DNA from: Pseudarthrobacter sulfonivorans
GTDB lineage: Bacteria > Actinomycetota > Actinomycetes > Actinomycetales > Micrococcaceae
DNA length: 64,000 bases
Direction of reading: 5' to 3'
NCBI RefSeq assembly: GCF_014712225.1
Contig: NZ_JACXBW010000017.1
Span: 1 to 64,000 of the forward strand
In this document: positions 50,337 to 57,920 of the stretch, one piece after another
How positions within the stretch are numbered: the stretch's first letter is position 1
Layout of the letters: the number at the start of each line of letters is the position of its first letter
Made by a program: the position numbers and the translations under genes
Notes under the pieces: generated by a model
What the model saw: only the letters and a program-made list of their open reading frames with translations
What the model was told of the DNA's origin: nothing
The model's database searches: none

Positions 50337-51062
50337 TCAGCTGTGGAGGGTGACGGCAAGGAGGCGGTCTTGCAGTGCCGTGAAGTGCTCAGCCAAGACC
50401 GTTGTGGCAGCTTCAGAATCGCGGTCCCGGATCGCCTGGACCAAGCGGGCACGGAGTTCGTGGGTTTCCATTCCCGCGGCCGGTCCGGACTTGAGGTGGA
50501 ACTGCCGGGTCATTTCCAGCAGCGGCTCGGTCAATACCTCGAGCACGCGGTTATGGGCGAAGGTGGCGAGCTTCCGGTGAAAATCCATATGCAGAACCAG
50601 CCGGTGTTCGTAACTCGGTTCGGAACTCTCCGCAAGTTTTGACTGCCGGGCAATGGCAGCCAATTCATCGATCTCTTCGTCCGTCGCGTGGAGGCAGGCC
50701 CGCTCGACAGCGTAAGTCTCCAGCACCAAGCGCACGTCGATGAGATCGGTAGCGTCGTACTGGTTAAGGTTGATGCCATCGCGAATATTCTGCGATAAGG
50801 CAGCCGTGTTCGAATCATTGAGGAACGCACCGCCTGTTGCCCCCTTCTTCAAGGTGACCAGGCCGGAGACCTCCAACATGCGAATAGCTTCACGCACGGT
50901 GTTCCGGCTGACGCCCATTTGCTCCGCCAACAACCGCTCGGCGGGCAGCTTCTGACCTGGCCTGAGTTCGTTGGATTGGATGCGGTCGCGGATCTGCTTC
51001 ATGATTGCATCCACGGCGCGGCGCGGCTGTACCTGCGCGAACGGCTGAGCTGAGTAATCCAC
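50337..51062 (-). CDS. GntR/FCD-family transcriptional regulator (first of two paralogues)
   Basis: The 241-residue FadR/VanR-type regulator has an N-terminal winged helix (PGQKLPAERLLAEQMGVSRN, TVREAIRMLEVSGLVTLKKG) and an FCD effector domain (LIDVRLVLETYAVERACLHA, HMDFHRKLATFAHNRVLEVL). The Asp and His in MDFHRK belong to the FCD metal/ligand site. It is about half identical by eye to the second GntR at 51447, sharing FAxVxPRRAVD and GGAFLNDSN. The AATGG-N5-CC site at 51226 lies upstream of its start, which suggests autoregulation. Confidence 0.92.
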   Translation of the reverse strand: MDYSAQPFAQVQPRRAVDAIMKQIRDRIQSNELRPGQKLPAERLLAEQMGVSRNTVREAIRMLEVSGLVTLKKGATGGAFLNDSNTAALSQNIRDGINLNQYDATDLIDVRLVLETYAVERACLHATDEEIDELAAIARQSKLAESSEPSYEHRLVLHMDFHRKLATFAHNRVLEVLTEPLLEMTRQFHLKSGPAAGMETHELRARLVQAIRDRDSEAATTVLAEHFTALQDRLLAVTLHS

Positions 51063-51225
51063 TGTCTACCTTCGTTTAACCGGCGTGGGTGCTGTCCATA
51101 CGTTCGAGTATCGTAACCGCAGGGACCATTGTCTGGTTCGGGTGCCAGCCTACGTTGATTTGGCATCCGGCCCATGAAACACATTCTCTACGGCGTTTAC
51201 ACGTGTGAGACTTCAATCACCCAAG

Positions 51226-51242
51226 TAATGGATCAACCATAC
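51226..51242. promoter_or_regulatory. Candidate GntR/FCD operator upstream of the first GntR gene
   Basis: TAATGG-ATCAA-CCATAC, matching the AATGG-N5-CC sites at the lig, transporter and acyl-CoA promoters. It lies 164 bases upstream of the GntR start on the minus strand. The rest of the 51063-51397 stretch holds no supported gene. Confidence 0.55.
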
Positions 51243-51397
51243 ACATACTGAGGGCACCATGGCTACGGTAGTCACGGCCGGTCTGCTGAGTCTTCGAGCG
51301 GGATCTCCAGGCCTGAGCGTGACGGCGAAACAGCCAAGGTCAGCTTATTCGTGACGGAACTGCCGAGGACTGCGCGTGCAAGCTCAGGAGCATGGAA

Positions 51398-51437
51398 AAG
51401 CCAGCCCCAGGCATGACCCGGGACTGGCTTCCTTTTT
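51398..51437. terminator. Terminator after the second GntR gene
   Basis: AAGCCAG and CTGGCTT with inner CCC/GGG pairs form a hairpin, followed by five T on the plus strand and a TTTTCC on the minus side. It should stop leftward transcription from the thiolase-DUF35-GntR unit. Confidence 0.7.
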
Positions 51438-51446
51438 AGTGGCTGG

Positions 51447-52169
51447 CTATCCGGGGTCCCCGGCTTGGATGCGGCGGTGGAGCAGATCAAAGTGTTTCGT
51501 CAATGCCTGCTTTGCGGCGTGCGGATCCCGGTCCCTTAGCGCCTGCACGAGTTGACGGCGGGTTCCGTGGGTCTCCAACCCACCCGTGGGGCCAGCATTC
51601 TGATGAAAGTGCCGCGTAATTTCCAGGAGCGGTCCGGTCAGCGCCTCGGAAATCCCGTTGTGGGCGATCTGAGCGAGCTTCCGGTGAAACAGGATGTGGC
51701 GCTCCAGACGATCCTCGAAGTCGAGGTATTTGGTTTCGGCTTCCTCCGAGGAACGCACGACGGCGGCCAGTTCCTCAATCTCAGCGTCTGTGGCGTGCAG
51801 ACACGCCTGTTCAGCAACGTAGTTCACCAGGACGAGACGGACATCGATGAGTTCCTTGGCGTCGTACTGCCGCAGCCCCATCCCATCGAACAGGCCCTGG
51901 GCCAGGGCTGCCGAATTCGAGTCGTTGAGGAACGCCCCGCCGGTGGATCCTTTTTTCAGTGTGACGAGCCCGGAGGATTCCAGCATCCGAAGAGCCTCAC
52001 GAAGGGTGTTCCGGCTGACGCCGAGCTGCTCAGCCAGATCCCGTTCGCTGGGTAGTCTTTCACCCGGGTTGAGCTCATTGGACTGGATACGGCTTCGAAT
52101 TTGCTCGATGATCTCATCCACCGCACGCCTTGGCCTGACGCTGGCGAATGGCTGGAATGCCCCCGTCAC
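51447..52169 (-). CDS. GntR/FCD-family transcriptional regulator (second paralogue)
   Basis: The winged helix reads PGERLPSERDLAEQLGVSRN and TLREALRMLESSGLVTLKKG, and the FCD domain LIDVRLVLVNYVAEQACLHA and ILFHRKLAQIAHNGISEALT. In this copy the residue before the FHRK block is Leu rather than Asp, so metal or effector binding may differ from the first paralogue. The start is uncertain: a GTG at 52169 just after the DUF35 stop is used here, and a TTG at 52205 in the DUF35 end is possible. It is cotranscribed with DUF35 and the thiolase. Confidence 0.88.
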   Translation of the reverse strand: MTGAFQPFASVRPRRAVDEIIEQIRSRIQSNELNPGERLPSERDLAEQLGVSRNTLREALRMLESSGLVTLKKGSTGGAFLNDSNSAALAQGLFDGMGLRQYDAKELIDVRLVLVNYVAEQACLHATDAEIEELAAVVRSSEEAETKYLDFEDRLERHILFHRKLAQIAHNGISEALTGPLLEITRHFHQNAGPTGGLETHGTRRQLVQALRDRDPHAAKQALTKHFDLLHRRIQAGDPG

Positions 52170-52173
52170 GGCT

Positions 52174-52593
52174 TCAGGCGACCAGGGGCCTGGCGGCGAA
52201 TGCAATGTCGTCGGTGTAACGCATTGCCACGATCTCTATCGGTGAATCCAGCGGGGTGTCCACCGGCCCGAGGAATGCCGTGGCCAAACGGGGCCCGTCA
52301 TCCAGGTCGACGATCGCGACCTGGTACGGCGTGAACTCACGGAACGCCTCCGGAGCTGCGTGGACGGACGTCACTGAGTAGAGTGTGCCGCGCCCGGACA
52401 ATTCCACCCACTCGATATCCCTGCTCCACGTTGCCGGATCGAAGTCCCTCGGCGGAAAGGTGATGGCCCCGCCCGCCCCCAACCGCGTGCTGATGAAACG
52501 CCCTTCTGCCAGCGCCTGCCAGAACGGGGTGGTGAACGGGGTTTTCCGCGGTGGGTAGGGGTGGGGGTGGTTCAGCTGGACGGTGTTGATCAT
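52174..52593 (-). CDS. DUF35/OB-fold protein without zinc-ribbon cysteines
   Basis: DUF35 proteins (ChsH2 C-terminal domain, thiolase or HMG-CoA synthase partners) carry a zinc ribbon and an OB fold. The 139-residue protein shows TPFTTPFWQALAEGRFISTR, FPPRDFDPATWSRDIEWVEL, SGRGTLYSVTSVHAAPEAF and YQVAIVDLDDGPRLATAF, but has no cysteine at all, so the ribbon segment STRLGAGGAITFPPRDFDP cannot bind zinc. It overlaps the thiolase stop by one base, consistent with a two-subunit complex. In retro-aldolases such as Ltp2-ChsH2 the DUF35 part is needed for activity. Confidence 0.88.
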   Translation of the reverse strand: MINTVQLNHPHPYPPRKTPFTTPFWQALAEGRFISTRLGAGGAITFPPRDFDPATWSRDIEWVELSGRGTLYSVTSVHAAPEAFREFTPYQVAIVDLDDGPRLATAFLGPVDTPLDSPIEIVAMRYTDDIAFAARPLVA

Positions 52594-53780
52594 CAGGAAA
52601 CCCTTTCAAGGATGTGCACGAGAGCTGCGTTGTAGTTGCCAAGTTCAGCGGTGGCCAGGCCGATCGAGGCGTCCTGGACCTGACGGTCGCCCGCCTGGTG
52701 CATCAACTGCTCCACGGCTTCCAGGAGGTTGTACAGCGGGGTGACGTAGGCCGGGTGGCCCCGGGACGTCAGTCCGCCCGAGGTGGAGATGGGAATGTCA
52801 CCACCCAAGGAGGTCCTGCCCTCTGCCGCAAATTTGGCGCCCGCACCGCGCGGAACGATGCCCAGCGCCTCGCTGACCAGGACCTCTACGATCGTGCAGG
52901 GGGCGTACGGCTCCGCGAAGTCAAGATCGGAGGGCTTCAGCCCGGCCTCAGCGAAAGCCTGGCCGCCAGCCTTCTGGGCAGCGTTCAGGGCGATCATGTC
53001 GTTGGGTGTGGCCGTGATCTGGTGGGCACCCTCATGGTGGAAGCCTGTGCCGCGGACCAGGACGTAGGGCCGGCCGCTGGCGCGGGCCACGTCCTCGTCA
53101 GCCAACACCAGGCACACCGCGCCGTCACTTCGCGGGGGCACTTCATAGAGCCCCAGGGGGTGGACGATAGTCGGCTGGGCCATGACCTCGTCCAGGGTAA
53201 TGGGCTTGCGGTACTGGGCCAGCGGATTCAAGCTGGCGTGGTGGCGGTTCTTCACGGCCACGGTTGCCACGTCCTCGCGCGTGACCCCAAACTCATGCAT
53301 GTAGCGCATCATGTCCATGGCGTACCACGCAATGGGCGTGATACCGAAGGGGGCCTGGAAGTCCACGTCCCCGACGGCGCGCATGGAGCTCATCATGTGC
53401 TCACCCGAAGAGATGGCGGTCTCGTAGTTTACGCCGAGGGCAAGGGCCACCTTCGCCCGTCCCGAGCGGATGTTGTCGGCAGCATGCTCGAAGGCGAGGC
53501 CACCGGTCATTCCGTTGCCGAGAACCTCAGCCACGAAGCCGTCACAGGGCAGCTGCAAATAGCTGGCCATAAACGTCCCGAAGTACTTCTGCTGGGTATA
53601 CGGACGGGGCTGCGCGAAGCTCAGGCCCCCAATATCCGACTTGTCCACCTGGGCCATCTCGACGGCCCGGAGCACAACGTCCGCGAGGACTTCGTGCTCA
53701 AGTGAACCTGCGTCCCCGGTCCGTGGCTGCAACCGGCCTACCGGTGTTGCCGCATATCCAATGACTGCCACTCTGCCCAT
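52593..53780 (-). CDS. Thiolase-fold protein lacking the nucleophilic cysteine
   Basis: The 395-residue protein has an SCP-x/Ltp-type thiolase layout: AVIGYAATPVGRLQPRTGDA, AEVLGNGMTGGLAFEHAADN, GLYEVPPRSDGAVCLVLADE, TSGGLTSRGHPAYVTPL. Where thiolases have the nucleophile Cys in CxSG, this protein has Gly90 (GNGMTGG). It keeps the GHP histidine. Loss of that Cys beside a DUF35 gene is typical of steroid side-chain retro-aldolases, which split a beta-hydroxyacyl-CoA into ketone or aldehyde and an acyl-CoA. It shares a promoter region, with an operator-like site, with the acyl-CoA synthetase. Confidence 0.88.
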   Translation of the reverse strand: MGRVAVIGYAATPVGRLQPRTGDAGSLEHEVLADVVLRAVEMAQVDKSDIGGLSFAQPRPYTQQKYFGTFMASYLQLPCDGFVAEVLGNGMTGGLAFEHAADNIRSGRAKVALALGVNYETAISSGEHMMSSMRAVGDVDFQAPFGITPIAWYAMDMMRYMHEFGVTREDVATVAVKNRHHASLNPLAQYRKPITLDEVMAQPTIVHPLGLYEVPPRSDGAVCLVLADEDVARASGRPYVLVRGTGFHHEGAHQITATPNDMIALNAAQKAGGQAFAEAGLKPSDLDFAEPYAPCTIVEVLVSEALGIVPRGAGAKFAAEGRTSLGGDIPISTSGGLTSRGHPAYVTPLYNLLEAVEQLMHQAGDRQVQDASIGLATAELGNYNAALVHILERVS

Positions 53781-53864
53781 TCTGTGCTCCTGACGATTCC
53801 TGGCCGTTGCTTCGCGACCTTGAGAAAGCTCTCTTGACGTATCTTGAGACTAGCGCCACAATTG

Positions 53865-53881
53865 CAATGGTTCAACCGTTG
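53865..53881. promoter_or_regulatory. Candidate GntR/FCD operator between thiolase and acyl-CoA synthetase
   Basis: CAATGG-TTCAA-CCGTTG, 15 bases before the synthetase ATG. It resembles the sites at 35664, 45253 and 51226. Binding so close to the start would block transcription or initiation of the rightward genes. Confidence 0.6.
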
Positions 53882-53896
53882 ATATTTAGGAGAGAC

Positions 53897-56131
53897 ATGA
53901 TTCAGCAGCGGCCCCTGTATGGGCGCGACGATCTGCGCCGGCTTATCGAGCCGAGAAGCATTGCCGTGGTGGGTGCTTCGCCCACCGAAGGCAGCTTCGG
54001 GCGCCGGACGCTCGAGAACCTCGCCAACTTCACGGGGACCGTTTACGGCATCCACCCGAAGCACAGCGAGATCCTTGGCCGGCCCGCCTTTGCCAACCTG
54101 GCCGATCTCCCCGAGGTCCCCGACTGCGTCATCGTTTGCGTGGGACAGCACCTGGCCGAACCGGTCATCCAGGAAGCGGCCCGCCTGGGCATCGGCGGGG
54201 CCGTGGTTTATGCCTCCGGCTACCGTGAGACCGGGGATGTGGACGGCGAAGCAGCCCAGCTTCGCCTGCTGGATACCGCCCGGCAAGGCGGCCTGCGGCT
54301 CGCCGGCCCCAACTGCATTGGCCTCGTGAATGCCCAGAGCAAGGCCGCCATGAACTTCATGACCGACTGCGGGCAGATGATCTCCGGTGACGCGGGCAGC
54401 ATCTCCCTGGTTTCACAGAGCGGCGCTCTCGGGTACTCACTTCTTCAGGGCGTGCATCGTGGCATGGGCTTCAGCAAGTTCCTCGCCTGCGGCAACTCGG
54501 TGGATGTGGACGTTGCCGACTACGTGTCCTACCTTGCGGAAGACCCGGACACCTCAGTCATCGTGTGCCTGCTGGAGGGTATCTCCGATGGCCGGCGGTT
54601 CATCGAGGCGATCCTGAAGGCCGGTCGGGCCGGAAAGCCTGTCATCGTCTACAAGGCCGCCAACGGTGAGGCCAGCAGTAAGGCCGCGCTGTCCCATACC
54701 GGGACGCTCGCCGGTTCCGCCGAAGCCTACCGCTCAGCCTTCCGCCGGGCCGGTGCGGTCCTGGTGGAGGATTTCGAGGCTCTTCTGGAAGTCGCGACGT
54801 TCTTCTCCCGCAATCCCCAGGGCCCGAACGGGGCAGGCGTGGGGATCATGGCAACGTCGGGCGGGGCAGGCGTGATCTGCGCCGATAAGGCTGAAGAAAA
54901 CGGCCTGCCGTTGCCGGCCCTGGATGACGCCACGGCCGCCGTCCTCCAGGACATCGTTCCGGGCTTCGGTTCCATGGCCAATCCGGCGGACCTTACTGCC
55001 GAGGTACTCAAGGACATCTCCACGTTCAAGACAGCAGTGATGTCCTTCTGTGACGATCCGGGCTACGGGGCCGTCGTGGTGCCGCTGACGTTTGTCCACG
55101 AGACAACCACCGGTGTGCGGGCCCGTTACCTCGCGGAGGTTGCCAGCGAGACCAACACCGCCCTGGCCGCCGTCTGGATGAACGAATGGCTGGAAGGACC
55201 GGGCAGCCGCGACCTGGACAGCGATGCCTCCGTCACCGTGTTCCGGTCCCCCGCCCGGTGCATGTGGACGATCCGGCGATGGATGGACTGGCACGCCCGC
55301 ACCGATTGGTCCCCGTTGTCGGACTCCACCGCCGATGCCGCAGGCGGAAATCCCGCCGCCGGATTGCTGGGCGCCGCAGTCTCCGGCGCGACAGCGCTGA
55401 CGGAGACTGCCGCAAAGGAGATCGTGGCCCGTTACGGCATCAAGGTTCCGGCAGAACAGGTGGTCCAGACGCCGGACGCGGCAGTCGCCGCTGCGGACGC
55501 CATGGGATACCCGGTGGTGCTCAAGGTCGTGTCCCCCGACATTTTGCATAAGTCCGAGGTAGGCGGCGTACGGGTCGGTCTCGCCAGTGCCGACGAGGTC
55601 CGCGAGGCGTTGACCACCATGTCTGCCCGCATGCTTGCGGAGGCCGCGCACGCCCATATCGTTGGCTACAGCGTTCAGCAGATGGCCGGGGAAGGACCCG
55701 AAATCCTGCTCGGTGCCCGCTTTGACCCGGTATTCGGACCCCTGGTCCTGCTCGGCAGCGGGGGCACCTGGGTCGAGATCCTCAAGGACGTCAGGGTCTA
55801 TCTCACCCCGCTCGACCGTCCGACGGCCCTGGCAGCCATTGGGGAGATGACGCTGGTCAAAGTCCTTGAGGGCGCCCGGGGCCAAGCCCCCTACGACATC
55901 GCTGCCCTCGCCGACACCATCGTCGCCTTCTCACAGCTGGTGCGGGATCTCGACGGCCTGGCGACCGAAATCGAACTCAACCCCGTCCGCATCACCCGCG
56001 ACCATGGACCCATGGCGGTCGATGCCCTCATCGTCCTGGCACCTCGGGAGCACGGCATCACACCGCAACCGGGCGATGCCGTACCGGCCGCCGCCCACGC
56101 AGAAAGGACAGCGGCATGGGCAAGTGCGTAG
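53897..56131 (+). CDS. Acyl-CoA synthetase, ADP-forming (acetate-CoA ligase family)
   Basis: The ATG follows TAGGAG; an upstream frame start is not used. The 744-residue fusion has a CoA-binding domain at the N-terminus (PRSIAVVGASPTEGSFGRRT), succinyl-CoA ligase-like regions with LAGPNCIGLVN and SLVSQSGALGYSLLQG, the phosphohistidine His267 in LSHTGTLAGSAEAYRSAFRR, and an ATP-grasp domain from about 510 onward (YPVVLKVVSPDILHKSEVGG). It activates a carboxylic acid as its CoA thioester using ATP. It begins the rightward operon of acyl-CoA degradation genes. Confidence 0.92.
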   Translation: MIQQRPLYGRDDLRRLIEPRSIAVVGASPTEGSFGRRTLENLANFTGTVYGIHPKHSEILGRPAFANLADLPEVPDCVIVCVGQHLAEPVIQEAARLGIGGAVVYASGYRETGDVDGEAAQLRLLDTARQGGLRLAGPNCIGLVNAQSKAAMNFMTDCGQMISGDAGSISLVSQSGALGYSLLQGVHRGMGFSKFLACGNSVDVDVADYVSYLAEDPDTSVIVCLLEGISDGRRFIEAILKAGRAGKPVIVYKAANGEASSKAALSHTGTLAGSAEAYRSAFRRAGAVLVEDFEALLEVATFFSRNPQGPNGAGVGIMATSGGAGVICADKAEENGLPLPALDDATAAVLQDIVPGFGSMANPADLTAEVLKDISTFKTAVMSFCDDPGYGAVVVPLTFVHETTTGVRARYLAEVASETNTALAAVWMNEWLEGPGSRDLDSDASVTVFRSPARCMWTIRRWMDWHARTDWSPLSDSTADAAGGNPAAGLLGAAVSGATALTETAAKEIVARYGIKVPAEQVVQTPDAAVAAADAMGYPVVLKVVSPDILHKSEVGGVRVGLASADEVREALTTMSARMLAEAAHAHIVGYSVQQMAGEGPEILLGARFDPVFGPLVLLGSGGTWVEILKDVRVYLTPLDRPTALAAIGEMTLVKVLEGARGQAPYDIAALADTIVAFSQLVRDLDGLATEIELNPVRITRDHGPMAVDALIVLAPREHGITPQPGDAVPAAAHAERTAAWASA

Positions 56132-56604
56132 AGGACTTCGCCATCGGTGACGTCAACGAGAGCCCGGCCAGAACGGTGACCGAGACGGACATTGTCATCT
56201 ACTCGTGGATTTCCGGCGATTCCAACCCCATGCATACGGACGCCGAGTACGCGCGCCGCTCCCCGCTGGGGCAGAGGATCGCCCACGGCACCCTGGGCAT
56301 GTCGATTGTTACCGGACTGAGTGCCCGCATGGGTGACTTCGACGGCACCGCCATCGCCGCGCTGGGCGTGGACGAATGGCAGTTCCTCGCACCCATCCTC
56401 ATTGGGGACACGGTGCGGTTGCGCACCACCGTACGGAGCGCCAAGGTCACATCGAAACCCGACCGGGGTGTGGTTGTCCGGTTGATGGAGCTCGTGAATC
56501 AGAACGACACGGTGGTCCAGCGGGGCCTCATGACGACCATGGCCTACACCAGGGCCGGGCTGGCAGGACAAGCGGCAACCGCGCCGGAACCCGCCGCCAT
56601 CTGA
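56116..56604 (+). CDS. MaoC-like enoyl-CoA hydratase
   Basis: A 162-residue hotdog-fold protein of hydratase-2 type. The catalytic block ISGDSNPMHTDAEYARRSPL contains the Asp and His pair, and RIAHGTLGMSIVTGLSARMG follows. It adds water to an enoyl-CoA to give the R-3-hydroxyacyl-CoA. The start overlaps the synthetase end by 16 bases. Between synthetase and acyl-CoA dehydrogenase it completes the order CoA activation, desaturation, hydration, with the thiolase-like retro-aldolase across the divergent promoter. Confidence 0.9.
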   Translation: MGKCVEDFAIGDVNESPARTVTETDIVIYSWISGDSNPMHTDAEYARRSPLGQRIAHGTLGMSIVTGLSARMGDFDGTAIAALGVDEWQFLAPILIGDTVRLRTTVRSAKVTSKPDRGVVVRLMELVNQNDTVVQRGLMTTMAYTRAGLAGQAATAPEPAAI

Positions 56605-56661
56605 CCACCCAACACGGCACGACACCACCGCAGCACAATGACTACCACTGGAGACAAAACA

Positions 56662-57819
56662 ATGAAGTTACTGGTCAACACCACGGGGCTCACCGAGGAT
56701 CAGAAGGCGATCCGCGAGGCGGTCCTGGAAATCCTGGAAGCAACGCTGCCCAAGGAAGAGATCCGTCGCATCGACGACGTCAAGGAATTCCCACATGCCG
56801 CCTACGATGCACTTGCAGAAAGCGGCTTCCTGGGCCTGTTTTTCGACGAGGAGTACGGAGGCGCCAGCGCCAGCTACAAGGACATCACCAACTTTATGGA
56901 GACCCTTGGATACCACTACGCCGGCATCGGGCAAGCGGTGATGATTACGTCGATCTACGCAGGCGGCCACGTGGCGAAGTTCGGCACCGAGGAGCTCAAG
57001 CACCGGATCATCCCGGGCATCATCAACGGCTCAATCAAGATGTCCATCGCTATGTCCGAACCGGGAACCGGTTCTGACGTAGCCGGCCTCCGGACCAAGG
57101 CCGTAAGGCAGGACGGCGGCTGGGTACTCAACGGAACCAAGGTCTGGATATCCGGCGCGCACGTGGCCGACTACCTCGTTGTGATCGCCAAGACGGACCC
57201 GAACGCCGAGCGTCACCAGGGCTTCACCACCTTCCTGGTCAACGCCAAGAGCGCCGGTGTGACAATCAACCCACTGCAAATGCTGGGACGGCGCACCACG
57301 CACGCGAACGAAGTTGTGCTGGAGAACGTCTTTGTGCCGGACGAGGACCGCATCGGTGAGGAAGGCAAGACCTGGAAGAACCTCATGAAGGCGCTCGGCC
57401 TGGAACGTCTGGGACTGGCCGCGATCTCGGCAGGGAACTGCTACCGGATCACCGAGGATGCCGCTGACTACGCCCAGCAGCGCATCCAGTTCGACCAGCC
57501 CATCTCCAAGTTCCAGGTGATCCAGCACAAACTGGTCGACATGTGGATCATGGCCGAGCAGGCCCGCCAGGCAACGTACCGGGTGGCGGAGCTGTTGGAC
57601 GCCGGCGAGTCTGCCATTGAGGAAACCTCGATAGCCAAGATCATTGCCACAGAGAACAACTTCAAGGTCTCCGACATTGGCCTTCAGGTCTACGGCGGAT
57701 CCGGCTACGCCATGGAATACGACATGCAGATGTACTTCCGGGATTCACGGGTCGGCCCGATCGGCGGCGGTACCAACGAGATCCAGCGGAACGTCCTCGC
57801 CAAGAGGATGGGCCTCTAA
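56662..57819 (+). CDS. Acyl-CoA dehydrogenase
   Basis: The ATG 24 bases into the frame, after GGAGA, is chosen. The 385-residue flavoenzyme has SMSEPGTGSDVAGLRTKAVR-type FAD and substrate blocks (here AMSEPGTGSDVAGLRTKAVR), WVLNGTKVWISGAHVADYLV, and the C-terminal LQVYGGSGYAMEYDMQMYFR followed by DSRVGPIGGGTNEIQRNV. The Glu in YAMEY is in the usual catalytic base position. It oxidises an acyl-CoA to an enoyl-CoA and passes electrons to ETF, which is encoded downstream. A hairpin at 57825 follows. Confidence 0.95.
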   Translation: MKLLVNTTGLTEDQKAIREAVLEILEATLPKEEIRRIDDVKEFPHAAYDALAESGFLGLFFDEEYGGASASYKDITNFMETLGYHYAGIGQAVMITSIYAGGHVAKFGTEELKHRIIPGIINGSIKMSIAMSEPGTGSDVAGLRTKAVRQDGGWVLNGTKVWISGAHVADYLVVIAKTDPNAERHQGFTTFLVNAKSAGVTINPLQMLGRRTTHANEVVLENVFVPDEDRIGEEGKTWKNLMKALGLERLGLAAISAGNCYRITEDAADYAQQRIQFDQPISKFQVIQHKLVDMWIMAEQARQATYRVAELLDAGESAIEETSIAKIIATENNFKVSDIGLQVYGGSGYAMEYDMQMYFRDSRVGPIGGGTNEIQRNVLAKRMGL

Positions 57820-57824
57820 CCCTC

Positions 57825-57850
57825 GAGGACGGGCCGGCAGGCCCGCCCTC
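57825..57850. terminator. Hairpin after the acyl-CoA dehydrogenase
   Basis: GAGGACGGGCC and GGCCCGCCCTC flank GGCA, with one mismatch. It lies five bases beyond the stop. No T-run follows, so termination may be partial, allowing read-through to the MFS gene. Confidence 0.5.
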
Positions 57851-57920
57851 GTCCGGGAGGCGTGAGCACCATGACACTTCATGCGCAGCAGTACCACAGC
57901 GGGAGCAGGGAAACCGAGCG

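Noticed and set aside
52614..53705. 363-codon frame antisense to the thiolase-fold gene
   Set aside because: His/Gly/Arg-rich composition and lack of a start signal show a shadow frame.
54734..55885. 383-codon frame antisense to the acyl-CoA synthetase
   Set aside because: It is an artefact of high GC content opposite a well-supported gene, with no ribosome site or family motif.
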